Source: Sphingomonas sp. GC_Shp_5
Lineage (GTDB): Bacteria > Pseudomonadota > Alphaproteobacteria > Sphingomonadales > Sphingomonadaceae
Reading direction: 5' to 3'
DNA length: 64,000 bases
Assembly: GCF_026540855.1 (NCBI RefSeq)
Contig: NZ_JALNUP010000002.1
Location: 186,001 to 250,000, forward strand
The number at the start of each line of letters is the position of its first letter. Position 1 is the first letter of the stretch. Shown here piece by piece: positions 37,967 through 48,576 of this stretch. The translations under genes were made by a program, and so were the position numbers. The notes under the pieces were generated by a model. That model made no database searches and had not been told where the DNA came from. It worked only from the letters and a program-made list of their open reading frames with translations.

Positions 37967-38287
37967 ATGTCATGGGTCATCCTTGCCGTCGCCGTCGTTA
38001 CCGAGATCTGCTGGGCGCTCAGCCTCAAATGGGCGGCCACCCATGCCAGCTGGCAGGCGTCCAGCGTCCCGATCGTCCTCTCGTTCGTCAACATGGGCCT
38101 GCTCGCGCTGGCGATGCGCGGGCTGCCGGCCGGCACCGCTTATGCGGTGTGGACCGGGCTCGGCGCGGTTGGCGTGATCATCGGCGGGGTGTTCCTGTTC
38201 GGTGACCGGGTGAGCACGATCCAGGCCGGCTTCATGGCGCTGACCGTGATCGGCGTGGTCGGCACCAAGCTGTTCGCGCAGGGGTGA
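37967..38287 (+). CDS. SMR family exporter, Gdx/SugE type
   Basis: A 106-residue protein with four transmembrane helices. E13 in VVTEICWALSLKW is the essential carboxylate, and the W-A-x-x-L-K pattern after it fits the Gdx (guanidinium exporter, formerly SugE) subgroup rather than EmrE multidrug pumps. It is a single gene; Gdx works as a dual-topology homodimer. I looked for a guanidine riboswitch in the 120 bp upstream and saw no convincing one. Confidence 0.87.
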   Translation: MSWVILAVAVVTEICWALSLKWAATHASWQASSVPIVLSFVNMGLLALAMRGLPAGTAYAVWTGLGAVGVIIGGVFLFGDRVSTIQAGFMALTVIGVVGTKLFAQG

Positions 38288-38364
38288 ACCTGCCGGGCTT
38301 GACCCGTCTTCCGCTGCGCCGCCGACCTGTTAGGAAGGCGGCTGGTCAAGTCGAGGTGCCCGTC

Positions 38365-38802
38365 GTGTCGATCCGCCCGTTGCTGCCGCTGATGCTCCTG
38401 CTGCCCACCGCCGCCTGGGCGCAGCAAGCCCCGTCGACCGCCGCCAGCGCCGCCGACAAATTCTCGCTCGACATCCCCGCCGACGACGCCGTGACCGCGC
38501 CCGCCGCTGCGGCTCCGGTGACGACGCCAACGGCGGCTCCGGCGGCCTTCTCGCTCGACACGCCGATCGCCGCGCTGATCGCCGATCCCGCCGCCAAGGC
38601 GGTGCTCGATCGCAACCTGCCCGATCTCAGCACCGACCCCAACATCGACAAGTTCAAGGCGCTGTCGCTGCGCAAGCTCGCCCCGCTCAGTGGCGGTCAG
38701 CTCACCGCCGCGCTGCTCGCCAGCACCGAACGCGATCTCGCCGCCGTGACCCCGTTCCGGCCGGCAAAAGCGCCCCCGCGATCGCTGCCGATCGGTCGCT
38801 AA
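38365..38802 (+). CDS. Secreted protein of unknown function
   Basis: About 145 residues. The GTG at 38365, preceded by GAGGT six bases upstream, gives a classic signal peptide (PLLPLMLLLPTAAWAQQ). A Pro/Ala-rich linker follows, then a C-terminal module with FSLDTPIAALIADPAAKAVL, DLSTDP and KLAPLSGGQLTAALL. I have a sense that this module recurs at the C-terminus of exported hydrolases in sphingomonads, but I cannot confirm it. The previous gene's stop overlaps the longer reading of this frame (from 38284), which I think is not used. Confidence 0.7.
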   Translation: MSIRPLLPLMLLLPTAAWAQQAPSTAASAADKFSLDIPADDAVTAPAAAAPVTTPTAAPAAFSLDTPIAALIADPAAKAVLDRNLPDLSTDPNIDKFKALSLRKLAPLSGGQLTAALLASTERDLAAVTPFRPAKAPPRSLPIGR

Positions 38803-38852
38803 ACCCTTATCAACCCTAGTCGCGTGAGCCCGCGACTCCTACATGGCGTGAC

Positions 38853-40775
38853 ATGTCCGGCTACGGCCCCCCCGATCGATTCAACGAAGAACGCGCCACC
38901 TTCGCGGTGCGCGGCAGCGACACGCCCGACCTTGATGCGGGCGTAGCGGCGATCCGTAACGTCCTGCAAACATTGCCAACCCGCTCCGGCGTCTACCGGA
39001 TGCAGGATGCCAAGGGCGATGTCCTCTACGTCGGCAAGGCGCGCTCGCTGAAGCAGCGAGTGGCGAATTATACCCAGGTGAAGGGCCTGTCGAAGCGGCT
39101 GCAGCGGATGATCGCGCAGACCCGCTCGATGACGATCGTCACCACCAACAACGAGGCCGAGGCGCTGCTGCTCGAGGCGCAGCTGATCAAGCGCTACAGA
39201 CCCGCCTATAACGTGCTGCTGCGCGACGATAAGTCGTTCCCGTTCATCCTGCTGCGCGGCGATCATGATTTCCCGCGCGTCCAGAAGCACCGCGGCGCCC
39301 GCCGCGCGCAAGGCAATTACTACGGCCCGTTCGCCAGCGCCGGCAGCGTCAACAACACGCTCAATGCCCTGCAGAAGCTGTTCCTGCTGCGCTCCTGCAC
39401 CGATGGCTTCTTCAAGACGCGCGACCGCCCGTGCCTGCTCTACCAGATCAAGCGCTGCTCGGCGCCATGCGTCGGCCGCATCGACAAGCAGGGGTATCAG
39501 GAACTGGTCGACGATTGCCGCGACTTCCTCGGCGGCAAGTCCACCAAGGTCCAGGCCAAGCTCGGCGCGCAGATGCAGGCCGCGGCGGAGACCATGGATT
39601 TCGAGCTGGCCGCGCTGCTGCGCGACCGGCTGAAGGCGTTGACCTTCGTCCAGGGCACCCAGGCGATCAACGCCGAGGGCGTCGGCGATGCCGATGTGTT
39701 CGCGCTCGCCTGCCAGGATGGCGTGATCGGTATCCAGGCCTTCTTCATCCGCGGCGGCCAGAATTGGGGCCATCGCAGCTTCTTCCCCCAGCATACCAAC
39801 GAGGTGCCGGAGGAAGAGGTGATGACCAGCTTCCTGATGCAATTCTACGAGGAGCTGCCGCCGCCCAAGACGGTGCTGCTCGATCGCGAGCTGAGCGAGG
39901 GCGAGCTGCTCGGCGAGGCGCTCGGCGAGCGCGCCGGCTACAAGGTATCACTGTCGGTGCCGCAGCGCGGTGACCGGCGCCGGCTGATGGACCAGGCCAA
40001 GCGCAACGCCGTCGAGGCGCTCGAGCGCCGCTTGGCGGAAAGCACCACCCAGGCACGGCTGCTGCGCGAGGTCGCCGACATGTTCGAACTGGAAGGGCCG
40101 CCCGACCGGATCGAGGTCTATGACAACAGCCATATCCAGGGCACCAGCGCGGTTGGCGCGATGATCGTCGCGGGCCCCGAGGGCTTCCGCAAGGGCCAGT
40201 ATCGCAAGTTCAACATCAAGAACAAGGACACGGCGCCGGGCGACGATTTCGGCATGATGCGCGAGGTGCTCACCCGCCGCTTCAGCCGTGCCCAGGCCGA
40301 GGATCCCGATCGCGACGGCGGCGAATGGCCGAGCCTGGTGCTGCTCGATGGCGGCCGCGGCCAGCTCAACGCCGCCAAGGCGGTGCTCGAGGATCTCGGC
40401 ATCGAGGACGTGCCGCTGGTCGGCGTCGCCAAGGGCCCGCATCACGGCCGCGACGGTCGCGAGGTGTTTCACATGATGGATGGCCGCGAGCTGATGCTCC
40501 CGGTCAACGCGCCGTTGCTGTTCTACCTCCAGCGGCTGCGCGACGAGGTCCACCGCTTCGCGATCGGCGCTCACCGCGACAAGCGCTCCAAGGCGATCGG
40601 CACCAGCCCGCTCGACGAGGTCCCGGGCATCGGCCCGGCGCGCAAGAAGGCGCTGCTGATGCACTTCGGCACCGGCCGCGCGGTGCGCAACGCCAGCCTC
40701 GAGGATCTTCAAAAGGCCCCGGGCGTCTCCGCCGGCGTCGCCCAGCAGGTCTACGACTTCTACCACGCGCGCTAA
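38853..40775 (+). CDS. uvrC: Excinuclease ABC subunit C
   Basis: A 640-residue nuclease of nucleotide excision repair that cuts both sides of a lesion. The GIY-YIG domain (SGVYRMQDAKGDVLYVGKA) makes the 3' cut, the central UvrB-binding motif contains KVQAKLGAQMQAAAETMDFE, the RNase H-like domain has EVYDNSHIQGTSAVGAMIV, and a C-terminal (HhH)2 region has EVPGIGPARKKALL. Length is standard. Confidence 0.97.
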   Translation: MSGYGPPDRFNEERATFAVRGSDTPDLDAGVAAIRNVLQTLPTRSGVYRMQDAKGDVLYVGKARSLKQRVANYTQVKGLSKRLQRMIAQTRSMTIVTTNNEAEALLLEAQLIKRYRPAYNVLLRDDKSFPFILLRGDHDFPRVQKHRGARRAQGNYYGPFASAGSVNNTLNALQKLFLLRSCTDGFFKTRDRPCLLYQIKRCSAPCVGRIDKQGYQELVDDCRDFLGGKSTKVQAKLGAQMQAAAETMDFELAALLRDRLKALTFVQGTQAINAEGVGDADVFALACQDGVIGIQAFFIRGGQNWGHRSFFPQHTNEVPEEEVMTSFLMQFYEELPPPKTVLLDRELSEGELLGEALGERAGYKVSLSVPQRGDRRRLMDQAKRNAVEALERRLAESTTQARLLREVADMFELEGPPDRIEVYDNSHIQGTSAVGAMIVAGPEGFRKGQYRKFNIKNKDTAPGDDFGMMREVLTRRFSRAQAEDPDRDGGEWPSLVLLDGGRGQLNAAKAVLEDLGIEDVPLVGVAKGPHHGRDGREVFHMMDGRELMLPVNAPLLFYLQRLRDEVHRFAIGAHRDKRSKAIGTSPLDEVPGIGPARKKALLMHFGTGRAVRNASLEDLQKAPGVSAGVAQQVYDFYHAR

Positions 40776-40870
40776 GGACGCGGCGGCGGGCATCTTCACG
40801 ATCTTTCCCCATTGCTGCGGCGCCGGCCCTGGCTAGACTGGCCGCCGTTTTAGGGGGGACATCAAAGACA

Positions 40871-43651
40871 ATGCGACGGCTGGTCATTCTGGCTCTACTC
40901 GGCGCGTCCAGCGCCGGCGCCCAAGCGGCGGACAAGGTGCTTTTTCAGCCGGCGCCCGATTGGGTGAAGCCGGCTCCGGCGATCGACACGGCGGCCGTCA
41001 CCGATGCCTCGCCGGTGGTGCTGCTGCTCGACAATCAGCAGCGGCTCCAGGGGGGCGAGGTGTGGACCTATGCCGATGTCGCCACCCGCGTCGCCACCAG
41101 CGAGATGCTCGGCCAGGCGGGCACCGTCAGCCTGCCGTGGCAGCCTGCGGGCGGCGACCTGATCGTTCATCGCGCCGAGATCATCCGCGGCACCGAGCAC
41201 ATCGATCTGCTCAAGAGCGGCAAGGGCTTTTCGGTCATCCGCCGCGAGCAGCAGCTGGAACAGCGCCAACTCGATGGCATGCTTACCGCGACCATGCCGG
41301 TCGAAGGGCTGCGCGTCGGCGACATCGTCCATCTCACCTTCTCGATCACCCGCCGCGATGCCGTGCTGAAGGGGCAGATGCAGGGCTTCACCGGGCTGCA
41401 GACGCTGCCGTTGCGGCTCGGCTATGCCCGGGCGCGGCTGTTGTGGCCCAAGGCGGACCAGGTCCATTGGAAGGTCTCCGCCGACGGCGCGGCGCCGGTC
41501 GAGGCCGATGTCGGCGGCTATCACGAGCTGACGCTCGCCTTGCCGCTGCCCAAGCTGGCCGAGCTGCCCGCCGATGCGCCGATGCGCTTTCGCAAGCTGT
41601 CGCTGCTCGAAGCGTCGAGCTTTCCGGACTGGGCGAGCGTCGCGGCGGTGATGGCGCCGCTCTACGCGACCGACGGCCTGATCGCCCCCGGCAGCCCGCT
41701 CGCCGCCGAAGTGACACGGATCAAGACCGCGGAGAGCGATCCGCTCAAGCGAACCGCCCTCGCGCTGCGGCTCGTCCAGGAACAGGTGCGCTACCTGTTC
41801 AACGGCATGGATCAGGGCAATTACGTCCCGCAGACCCCGGCGCAGACCTGGTCGCTGCGCTACGGCGATTGCAAGGCGAAGACGGTGCTGCTGCTCGCGC
41901 TGCTGCATGCGATGGCGATCGACGCCGAGCCGGTGCTGGCGAGCAGCCAGCTGGGCGATCTGCTGCCGACGCGGTTGCCGGCTCCCGGCGCGTTTGATCA
42001 CGTCCTGGTCAAGGCGACGGTCGCAGGCGATACCTTGTGGCTCGACGGGACCGACAATGGCGCCCGCCTGGCCGATCTCCACGACACCCCGCCGTTTCGC
42101 TACGTGCTGCCGGTGCGCGCCGTCGGCGCGGCGCTGATGCCGATCGCGATGCGGCCCAATGGCCGGCCCGACCTCGACATGGCAATCGAGCTCGACGAGA
42201 GCGCCGGGGTCAATCTGCCGGCGCCGATGACCGCGACGGTGACGCTGCGCGGGCGGCTCGCCGAGACGATTCACGCCGCCCAGGCGCAGGCCAGCAAGCA
42301 GGACATCGAGGGGCTGGCCGAAAAGCTGGTCGGCTCGTCCAAGATCGTCACCAGCGCGATCAGCTATGACGAGCCCACCGGAACCGCGATCGTCAAGGCA
42401 ACCGGCATCGCCTATCCCGACTGGAACCGCGTCGACAGCCGCTATCGTACCACCATCGACCGCGCGGTGAGCAATCTCACCTTCGATCCCGATCGCTCGC
42501 GCACGACCTGGAAGGCGATACCGGCGGCGACCGGCGCGCCCGGCTATTTCCACGCGACCACCCGGATCAAGCTGCCCGACGGCGGCGCCGGTTACACCGT
42601 GGATGGCGACCAGCAGTTCGCAGCGCCGATCGCCGGCACCACCATCACCCGCTCGATCAAGCACGACGGCGGCTGGCTGGTGGTCGACGAGAGCAGCACC
42701 GGCAGCGGTGCCGAGGTCGCGCCCGGCGACATTGCCGCGACCCGCGCGGGGCTAGCCGGCGCCAAGAGCCGGTTGCTCAGCCTGGTCGCGCCCTCGTCGC
42801 TGCCGTCGCTCTACCAGCGGGTCGCCGCCGGCAAGCGCGCGCATGCCTTCGACAAGACGATCGCGCTGTACGATCAGGCGGCGAAGGACGAACCGGACGA
42901 GGCCTATTCCTACACCGGCCGGGCGTGGTTCCAGGAGCGGATCTACGAGCGCGGCAAGGCGATCGCCGATCTTGGCCATGCCATCGCGATCAAGCCTGAC
43001 GCGGAGACCTATCGGTGGCGCGCGCGGCTGTTCCAGGAGACCGGCAACAAGGACGAGGCGTTGGCGGATCTCGTCGCCGCGCAGAAGCTCGATCCGTCAT
43101 CGGAAGACACCGTCGATCAACTCGCCCGGCTCGAGATGGACCATGGCGACAAGGATGCCGCGCTGGCGCTGGTGCAAGAGCGCATCGACGCCGGCGGCAA
43201 GGGCAAGCCGACGATGCTGGAGCTGAAGGCCGAGCTTCTCGCTCGCGGCGGCGACAAGGATGCCGCCCTGGCGACGATCGATCAGGCGATTGCGGCCAGC
43301 CCGGGCAATGCCAATCTGCTCAACGGCCGCTGCTGGATCAAGGGAACGCTCAACATCGCGCTCGATACCGCGCTGAAGGACTGCACCCGGTCGATCGAGC
43401 TCAGCGAATCCACCACGGCGGCGCTCGACAGCCGGGCGATGGTCTATTTTCGGATGAACCGGATGGACGATGCGCTCGCTGATCTCGCCGCGGTGCTCGA
43501 TGTCGCGCCTGAGCAGGCGGCCAGCCTATTCATGCGTGGGGTCATCCTTGGCAAGCAGGGCAAGGCCGAGGCCAAATCCGATCTGATCGCGGCGCGCACC
43601 ATCGAGCCGACCGTTGACGAAACCTACAAGCGCTTCGGGATCATGCCCTGA
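40871..43651 (+). CDS. DUF3857/transglutaminase-like and TPR domain protein
   Basis: A 926-residue secreted protein. It has a signal peptide (LVILALLGASSAGAQAA), a DUF3857 region (about 60-230) and a transglutaminase-like domain with the putative triad Cys in RYGDCKAKTVLLL, His in FDHVLV and Asp in LDGTDNG. About 350 C-terminal residues of TPR-like helices follow (SYTGRAWFQERIYERGKAI, ALLDQIA-like units). Preceded by a GGGGGGA ribosome-binding site. Such proteins occur in Bacteroidetes and sphingomonads; a cell-envelope protein-modifying or protease role is plausible but untested. Confidence 0.85.
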   Translation: MRRLVILALLGASSAGAQAADKVLFQPAPDWVKPAPAIDTAAVTDASPVVLLLDNQQRLQGGEVWTYADVATRVATSEMLGQAGTVSLPWQPAGGDLIVHRAEIIRGTEHIDLLKSGKGFSVIRREQQLEQRQLDGMLTATMPVEGLRVGDIVHLTFSITRRDAVLKGQMQGFTGLQTLPLRLGYARARLLWPKADQVHWKVSADGAAPVEADVGGYHELTLALPLPKLAELPADAPMRFRKLSLLEASSFPDWASVAAVMAPLYATDGLIAPGSPLAAEVTRIKTAESDPLKRTALALRLVQEQVRYLFNGMDQGNYVPQTPAQTWSLRYGDCKAKTVLLLALLHAMAIDAEPVLASSQLGDLLPTRLPAPGAFDHVLVKATVAGDTLWLDGTDNGARLADLHDTPPFRYVLPVRAVGAALMPIAMRPNGRPDLDMAIELDESAGVNLPAPMTATVTLRGRLAETIHAAQAQASKQDIEGLAEKLVGSSKIVTSAISYDEPTGTAIVKATGIAYPDWNRVDSRYRTTIDRAVSNLTFDPDRSRTTWKAIPAATGAPGYFHATTRIKLPDGGAGYTVDGDQQFAAPIAGTTITRSIKHDGGWLVVDESSTGSGAEVAPGDIAATRAGLAGAKSRLLSLVAPSSLPSLYQRVAAGKRAHAFDKTIALYDQAAKDEPDEAYSYTGRAWFQERIYERGKAIADLGHAIAIKPDAETYRWRARLFQETGNKDEALADLVAAQKLDPSSEDTVDQLARLEMDHGDKDAALALVQERIDAGGKGKPTMLELKAELLARGGDKDAALATIDQAIAASPGNANLLNGRCWIKGTLNIALDTALKDCTRSIELSESTTAALDSRAMVYFRMNRMDDALADLAAVLDVAPEQAASLFMRGVILGKQGKAEAKSDLIAARTIEPTVDETYKRFGIMP

Positions 43652-43719
43652 TCGACGCCGGGAATTGCTGCGTAACCCGGCTTTGCCATTTGTTCACGGG
43701 CAGGCGATAGGCAGGCATC

Positions 43720-44670
43720 ATGCCGACGCCCGTGTTCCTGACGATCGACACCGAGTTCACCTGGCGGCACCATGCCGCCGGGCTGGACCTGGAGACGATC
43801 TACCAGCGGTCGCTGGAGCCCGCCGGGGTGGGGCTCAGCTACCAGCTCGCGCTGCTCGAACGCCACGGGCTGAAGGCCTGCTTCTTCGTCGATCCGATGC
43901 CGGCGCTGGTGTTCGGTCTCGATCCGGTGCGGCGAATGGTGGAAACCGTGCTCGCCGCCGGGCAGGAGGTGCAGCTTCACCTCCATCCTAACTGGGCAGG
44001 CGCGCGGGAAGGGGATCGCGGCGCGAGCTATGCCCGCTTCCAGATGCACGAATATGATCTGGACGAGCAGCGCGCGCTGATCGCGGGCGCGCGCGATCTG
44101 CTGGTTGCGGCCGGCGCGCCATCGCCAATCGCGTTTCGTGCGGGCAGTTATGCCGCCAATGACGATACGCTGCGCGCGCTGGCGTCGCTCGGCTTCGTCT
44201 ACGACAGCAGCCACAATGGCGGCGATCCCGTCGACAGTCAGATCGGGCTCGCCCAGCGCCAGATCGCGCCGCTCAAGGCGCGGGTGATCGAGGTGCCGGT
44301 GACGGTGGTGGAAGACAGTCCCGGCTGCTGGCGGCCGTTCCAGCTGTGCGCGCTATCGAGCGCCGAGGCCGCCGCCGCGCTCGACCACGCCGCGGCGCAC
44401 GACCATGCCGCGCTGACGATCGTCAGCCACGGCTTCGAGCTCGCCAACCGGCTCGGCACCGGCGCCAATGTCGTCCATGTCCGCCGCTTCGAGAAACTGT
44501 GCCAGCTGCTCGACGAGCGGCGCGAGTCGCTGCCGACCATGCATTACGCCGACCGGCCCGACCTGCCGCTCGGCCGCGATGACGTGCCGCTGCGCGCCAA
44601 TGCGCTGCGCCGTCGCTGGCGCCAGGCCGAGCAATTGTGGTCCAATCTGGTGGCCGAGCGCGCGGCGTGA
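43720..44670 (+). CDS. Polysaccharide deacetylase-like protein
   Basis: A 316-residue NodB-fold protein. Candidate metal and catalytic residues: Asp in FLTIDTEFTW near the start, HLHPNW, and FRAGSYAANDDTL with Arg and the acidic pair later; these resemble the WalW/polysaccharide deacetylase branch that often carries an acetyl or glycan role. No signal peptide is seen, so it is cytosolic. Its stop overlaps the GNAT gene start (GTGA), so the two are translated together and likely act in one pathway. Confidence 0.82.
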   Translation: MPTPVFLTIDTEFTWRHHAAGLDLETIYQRSLEPAGVGLSYQLALLERHGLKACFFVDPMPALVFGLDPVRRMVETVLAAGQEVQLHLHPNWAGAREGDRGASYARFQMHEYDLDEQRALIAGARDLLVAAGAPSPIAFRAGSYAANDDTLRALASLGFVYDSSHNGGDPVDSQIGLAQRQIAPLKARVIEVPVTVVEDSPGCWRPFQLCALSSAEAAAALDHAAAHDHAALTIVSHGFELANRLGTGANVVHVRRFEKLCQLLDERRESLPTMHYADRPDLPLGRDDVPLRANALRRRWRQAEQLWSNLVAERAA

Positions 44671-45548
44671 GCGCGGTGGCCTTGCCGTTCCAGCTCGGCG
44701 CGCGAACGCTGGCGACCGTTACCCGCGATCTGGTTCTGCTGCGCTTGTCGCTTGACGAGGTGCTGGCCGGCACGCCGCCGCGGCTCCCCGACCTCGACGG
44801 CGACGGCTATCTGATCACCTCGCTGCCCGCGGCGGCGCTGCCCGCGCTGCAGACAGGGGGGCTCACGGCCAAGGTTCGCCAGCGCTACGTGCGCCATTAC
44901 ACCGATCTCGGCATCGGCCACGAATCGTGGCTGGCAAGCCTCTCCGCCAGCGCCCGGTCGACGCTGAGGCGCAAGACCAAGAAGGCCGCGGCGCACGGCA
45001 TGGCGGTGCGCGCCTATCGCACCCCGGCCGAGTTCGCGACCTTCTACCCGCTCGCCCGCGCCATTTCGGCGCGGACCTATCAGGAGCGACTGCTCGACGC
45101 CGGTCTGCCGGTCGACGCGCCGTCGGTGGCGTATCTCCAGGCCGCCGCCGCGGCAGACAAGCTGCGCGCGTGGCTGCTGCTGATCGGTGGCGAGCCGGTC
45201 GCCTATCTGTGCGGCACCGCGCAGGGCAGCGCGCTGCGCTATGATCACGTCGGCCACGATCCGGCGCTCGCGCATCTGTCGCCGGGAACGCTGCTCCAGG
45301 CCGCGGCGATCGAGGCCTTGTTCGCCGACCGGTTCGCGTTGTTCGATTTCCTCGAGGGCGACGGCCAGCACAAGCGGCTGTTCGCTTCCGCCGGGGTCGC
45401 CTGCGTCGATCTGCTGCTGCTGCGCCCGACGCTCGCCAACCGCGCCGCCGCGGGCGCGCTGACCGCATTCGACGGCGCCGCGGCGCTCGCCAAGCGCGCC
45501 GGCGGCCATCCGGCGCTGGCGGGGCTGGCGGCCAGGGTTCGCCGCTAG
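44667..45548 (+). CDS. GNAT-type acyltransferase (BioF2/CelD-like)
   Basis: A 293-residue protein with a FemAB/BioF2-like GNAT fold: [18 protein letters not shown] and the C-terminal [19 protein letters not shown]. Related CelD-type proteins acetylate cellulose or exopolysaccharide precursors. The GTG at 44667 overlaps the deacetylase stop. A deacetylase and an acyltransferase translated as a pair suggest editing of a glycan or lipid substrate; the substrate is not visible in the sequence. Confidence 0.8.
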   Translation: MSAVALPFQLGARTLATVTRDLVLLRLSLDEVLAGTPPRLPDLDGDGYLITSLPAAALPALQTGGLTAKVRQRYVRHYTDLGIGHESWLASLSASARSTLRRKTKKAAAHGMAVRAYRTPAEFATFYPLARAISARTYQERLLDAGLPVDAPSVAYLQAAAAADKLRAWLLLIGGEPVAYLCGTAQGSALRYDHVGHDPALAHLSPGTLLQAAAIEALFADRFALFDFLEGDGQHKRLFASAGVACVDLLLLRPTLANRAAAGALTAFDGAAALAKRAGGHPALAGLAARVRR

Positions 45549-45594
45549 CAAACCAGTCCTGCCCAATCGCCGCGCATCGGGCTATAGCGCCGCC

Positions 45595-46326
45595 ATGCAC
45601 CTGCGCGCGCCCGCCATCGTCATCGCCGTTCGCGGCCACGGCGAGCATGGCGCGATCGTCCGCGCGCTGACCCGCGATCACGGTGTCCAGCCCGGCTATG
45701 TCCGCGGCGGCCGCTCGCGCCAGATGCGCCCGATCCTGCAGCCCGCCAACACGATCCTCGGCGAATGGCGCGCGCGCACCGGCGAGCAGCTCGCCGCGCT
45801 TACCGCCGAGCTGGTGCACAGCCGGGCCGCGCTCCACGGCGAGCCGCTCCCCGCCGCCGCGCTCGAATGGACCACCGCGCTCACCGCCACCGTTCTCCCC
45901 GAGGCGCAGCCCTATCCGCGGCTCTTTGACGGGCTCGGCGGCGTGCTCGACGCGATCGAGGCGGCGCCGGCGGCGCGCGGCTGGGCGGCGGCGCTGGTCC
46001 GCTACGAGCTGCTGGTGCTCGCCGAATTGGGCTTCGGCCTCGATCTCGCGCGCTGCACCGCGACCGGCGCCACCGACGACCTCGGCTATGTCAGCCCGCG
46101 CAGCGGCGGCGCGGTGAGCCACGACGCGGCGCGCGGTTACGAAGCCAAGCTGTTCGCGCTGCCGCCGTTCCTGCGCGACGGCGGCGCCGCCGACTGGCCC
46201 GACATCCTCGCCGGCGCCCGCGTCACCGGCCACTTCCTCGCCCGTGACCTGCTCACCGATCGCCGTGCTGAGCCGCTGGTCGCGCGCGAGCGGCTGGTCG
46301 AGCGGCTCAAAAGGGCGGTTGCGTGA
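45595..46326 (+). CDS. recO: DNA repair protein RecO
   Basis: A 243-residue RecF-pathway protein. The N-terminal OB fold has [29 protein letters not shown], quoted only in part here by position (about 12-40). A helical body follows, and in place of the C-terminal zinc cysteines found in many RecO it has [21 protein letters not shown]. Only one of the four metal cysteines remains, as in many alphaproteobacteria. It loads RecA with RecR onto SSB-coated DNA. Confidence 0.92.
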   Translation: MHLRAPAIVIAVRGHGEHGAIVRALTRDHGVQPGYVRGGRSRQMRPILQPANTILGEWRARTGEQLAALTAELVHSRAALHGEPLPAAALEWTTALTATVLPEAQPYPRLFDGLGGVLDAIEAAPAARGWAAALVRYELLVLAELGFGLDLARCTATGATDDLGYVSPRSGGAVSHDAARGYEAKLFALPPFLRDGGAADWPDILAGARVTGHFLARDLLTDRRAEPLVARERLVERLKRAVA

Positions 46327-46354
46327 GCGCGGCGGGCGCGGCAAGGGCGGCGGC

Positions 46355-47401
46355 ATGGCAGCCCTGATCGCACTCCTCGCCGGCGACGGCATCGGCCCCG
46401 AAGTCACCGCCGAGGCGCGCCGCGTGCTCGACACGCTCGGCCTCGACCTCACCTATGAGGAGGCGCCGGTCGGCGGCGCCGCCTATCACGCCCATGGCCA
46501 CCCGCTGCCCCCGGAAACGCTCGCGCTCGCCCGCCGCGCCGCGGCGGTGCTGTTCGGCGCGGTCGGCGACCCGCGCTGCGACACGCTCGAGCGCGCGCTC
46601 CGCCCCGAACAGGCGATCCTCGGCCTGCGTAAGGAGCTCGGCCTGTTCGCCAATCTCCGCCCCGCCACGCTGTTCAAGGGCCTCGAGGACGCCTCGGCGC
46701 TCCGCCCCGAGGTCGCCGGCGCGATCGACCTCGTCATCGTCCGCGAGACCAACGGCGACGTCTATTTCGGCGACAAGGGCATGCGCACCACCGCCGCCGG
46801 CCGCCGCGAGGGCTATGACCTGATGTCCTATGACGAGGACGAGGTCGCCCGCATCGCCCGCGTCGGCTTCGAGACCGCGCGTGGCCGCCGCGGCAAGCTC
46901 TGCTCGATCGACAAGGCCAATGTCCTCGAAACCTCGCAGCTCTGGCGCGACGTGGTGATCGAGACCGCGGTCGACTATCCCGATGTCGAGCTCAGCCACA
47001 TGTATGTCGACAATGCCGCGATGCAGCTGGTGCGCAACCCCGGCCAGTTCGACGTCATCGTCACCGGCAATCTGTTCGGCGACATCCTCTCCGATCAGGC
47101 GAGCATGTGCGCGGGCTCGATCGGCATGCTGCCTTCGGCGACGCTCAACACTACCGGCCAGGGCCTGTATGAGCCGATCCACGGCTCGGCGCCCGACATC
47201 GCCGGCCAGGGCAAGGCCAACCCGTGCGCCGCGATCCTCTCGGCGGCGATGATGCTGCGCCACTCGCTGGCTATGCCCGAGGCCGCCGACCGGATCGACG
47301 CCGCGGTCGCCGCCGCGATCCTCGGCGGCGCGCGCACCCCCGATCTCGGCGGCAGCCTCTCGACCGGCGCGATGGGCGATGCGGTGATCGCGCACCTGTG
47401 A
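46355..47401 (+). CDS. leuB: 3-isopropylmalate dehydrogenase
   Basis: A 348-residue NAD-dependent oxidative decarboxylase of leucine synthesis. It begins [15 protein letters not shown] and carries the active-site [25 protein letters not shown] and the metal/NAD region [19 protein letters not shown] with [19 protein letters not shown]. The start at 46355 follows AAGGGCGG. leuCD are not adjacent. The stop overlaps the next gene (GTGA). Confidence 0.97.
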   Translation: MAALIALLAGDGIGPEVTAEARRVLDTLGLDLTYEEAPVGGAAYHAHGHPLPPETLALARRAAAVLFGAVGDPRCDTLERALRPEQAILGLRKELGLFANLRPATLFKGLEDASALRPEVAGAIDLVIVRETNGDVYFGDKGMRTTAAGRREGYDLMSYDEDEVARIARVGFETARGRRGKLCSIDKANVLETSQLWRDVVIETAVDYPDVELSHMYVDNAAMQLVRNPGQFDVIVTGNLFGDILSDQASMCAGSIGMLPSATLNTTGQGLYEPIHGSAPDIAGQGKANPCAAILSAAMMLRHSLAMPEAADRIDAAVAAAILGGARTPDLGGSLSTGAMGDAVIAHL

Positions 47402-48495
47402 GCGACCTGCTCGAGATCGCCGTCGTCATCCCGACCTTCAACGAGCGCGCCAATGTGCCGACGTTGATCGCCCGGCTCGACGCGGCGCTCGCCGGGCGCC
47501 GCTGGGAAGCGATCGTCGTCGACGACGACAGCCCGGACGGCACCGCCGACGCCGCGCGCGAGCTCGGCCGCGCCGACCCTCGGGTGCGGGTGATCCAGCG
47601 CTTCGGCCGGCGCGGCCTGTCGTCGGCGTGTATCGAGGGGATGTGCGCGACCGCGGCGCCGGTGGTCGCGGTGATCGACGGCGACCTCCAGCATGACGAG
47701 ACGCTGCTGCCGGCGATGCTCGACCTGCTCCAGCGCGACGAAGCGCTCGACCTCGTCGTCGGCTCGCGCTTTGTCGACGGCGGCGGCACCGGCGAGTGGG
47801 ACCGCGACCGCGTCGCCAAGTCCGCGCTCGCCACCCGCCTGTCGCGCCGCGTGCTCAAGGGCGACCTGTCCGATCCGATGAGCGGCTTCTTTGCGATCCG
47901 CACCATCCATGCCCGCCGCCTCGCGCCCGAGCTGTCGGCGATCGGCTTCAAGATCCTGCTCGATCTGATGACCACCAGCGCCGAGCCGCTGCGCTTCGCC
48001 GAGCTGCCCTACACCTTCCGGGTGCGCACCGAGGGCGAGTCCAAGCTCGATCACGTGGTGGCGATGGAATATCTGATCGCGCTCTACGACCGGATGTTCG
48101 GCCATCTCGTCCCCGTGCGCTTCGCGATGTTTTCCGGCATCGGCGTGATGGGGGTGGGGGTGCACATGAGCGTGCTCGGCCTCGCCATGCTCGCCGGCGC
48201 CGATTTCATCGCCGCGCAATTGCTCGGCGCGCTCGCGGCGATGACCTTCAACTTCGTCCTCAACAACACGCTCACCTACCGCGACCGCCGCCTCAAGGGC
48301 TGGCGCCAGCTGCTCGACGGCTGGGTATCGTTCTGCGCGGTCTGCTCGGTGGGGCTGGTCGCCAACGTCGGCATCGCCGCCTTCGTCCACGACGCCCGCA
48401 GCGGCGGCATCGCCGCCTCGGCGCTGATCGGCGTGCTGGTCGGCGCGGTGTGGAATTACGCGCTATCGTCGCGGTTTGTGTGGGGAAGGTACTGA
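47398..48495 (+). CDS. GT2 glycosyltransferase with C-terminal GtrA domain
   Basis: A 365-residue protein. The N-terminal GT2 domain (about 5-230) resembles dolichyl-phosphate mannosyltransferase: [52 protein letters not shown]. The C-terminal GtrA domain has four helices (about 245-360). Such fusions transfer sugars to polyprenyl phosphate and help flip them. The start GTG at 47398 overlaps leuB. Possible co-worker is the GT39 gene at 50378. Confidence 0.9.
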   Translation: MSDLLEIAVVIPTFNERANVPTLIARLDAALAGRRWEAIVVDDDSPDGTADAARELGRADPRVRVIQRFGRRGLSSACIEGMCATAAPVVAVIDGDLQHDETLLPAMLDLLQRDEALDLVVGSRFVDGGGTGEWDRDRVAKSALATRLSRRVLKGDLSDPMSGFFAIRTIHARRLAPELSAIGFKILLDLMTTSAEPLRFAELPYTFRVRTEGESKLDHVVAMEYLIALYDRMFGHLVPVRFAMFSGIGVMGVGVHMSVLGLAMLAGADFIAAQLLGALAAMTFNFVLNNTLTYRDRRLKGWRQLLDGWVSFCAVCSVGLVANVGIAAFVHDARSGGIAASALIGVLVGAVWNYALSSRFVWGRY

Positions 48496-48576
48496 GCGGA
48501 AGGCAGATTGTGGTGGTTTGCCGAAGGGCAGCTATTCGACGCCCGATCTCGCCAAAGAAGCGCTAGCCTACGCGTT

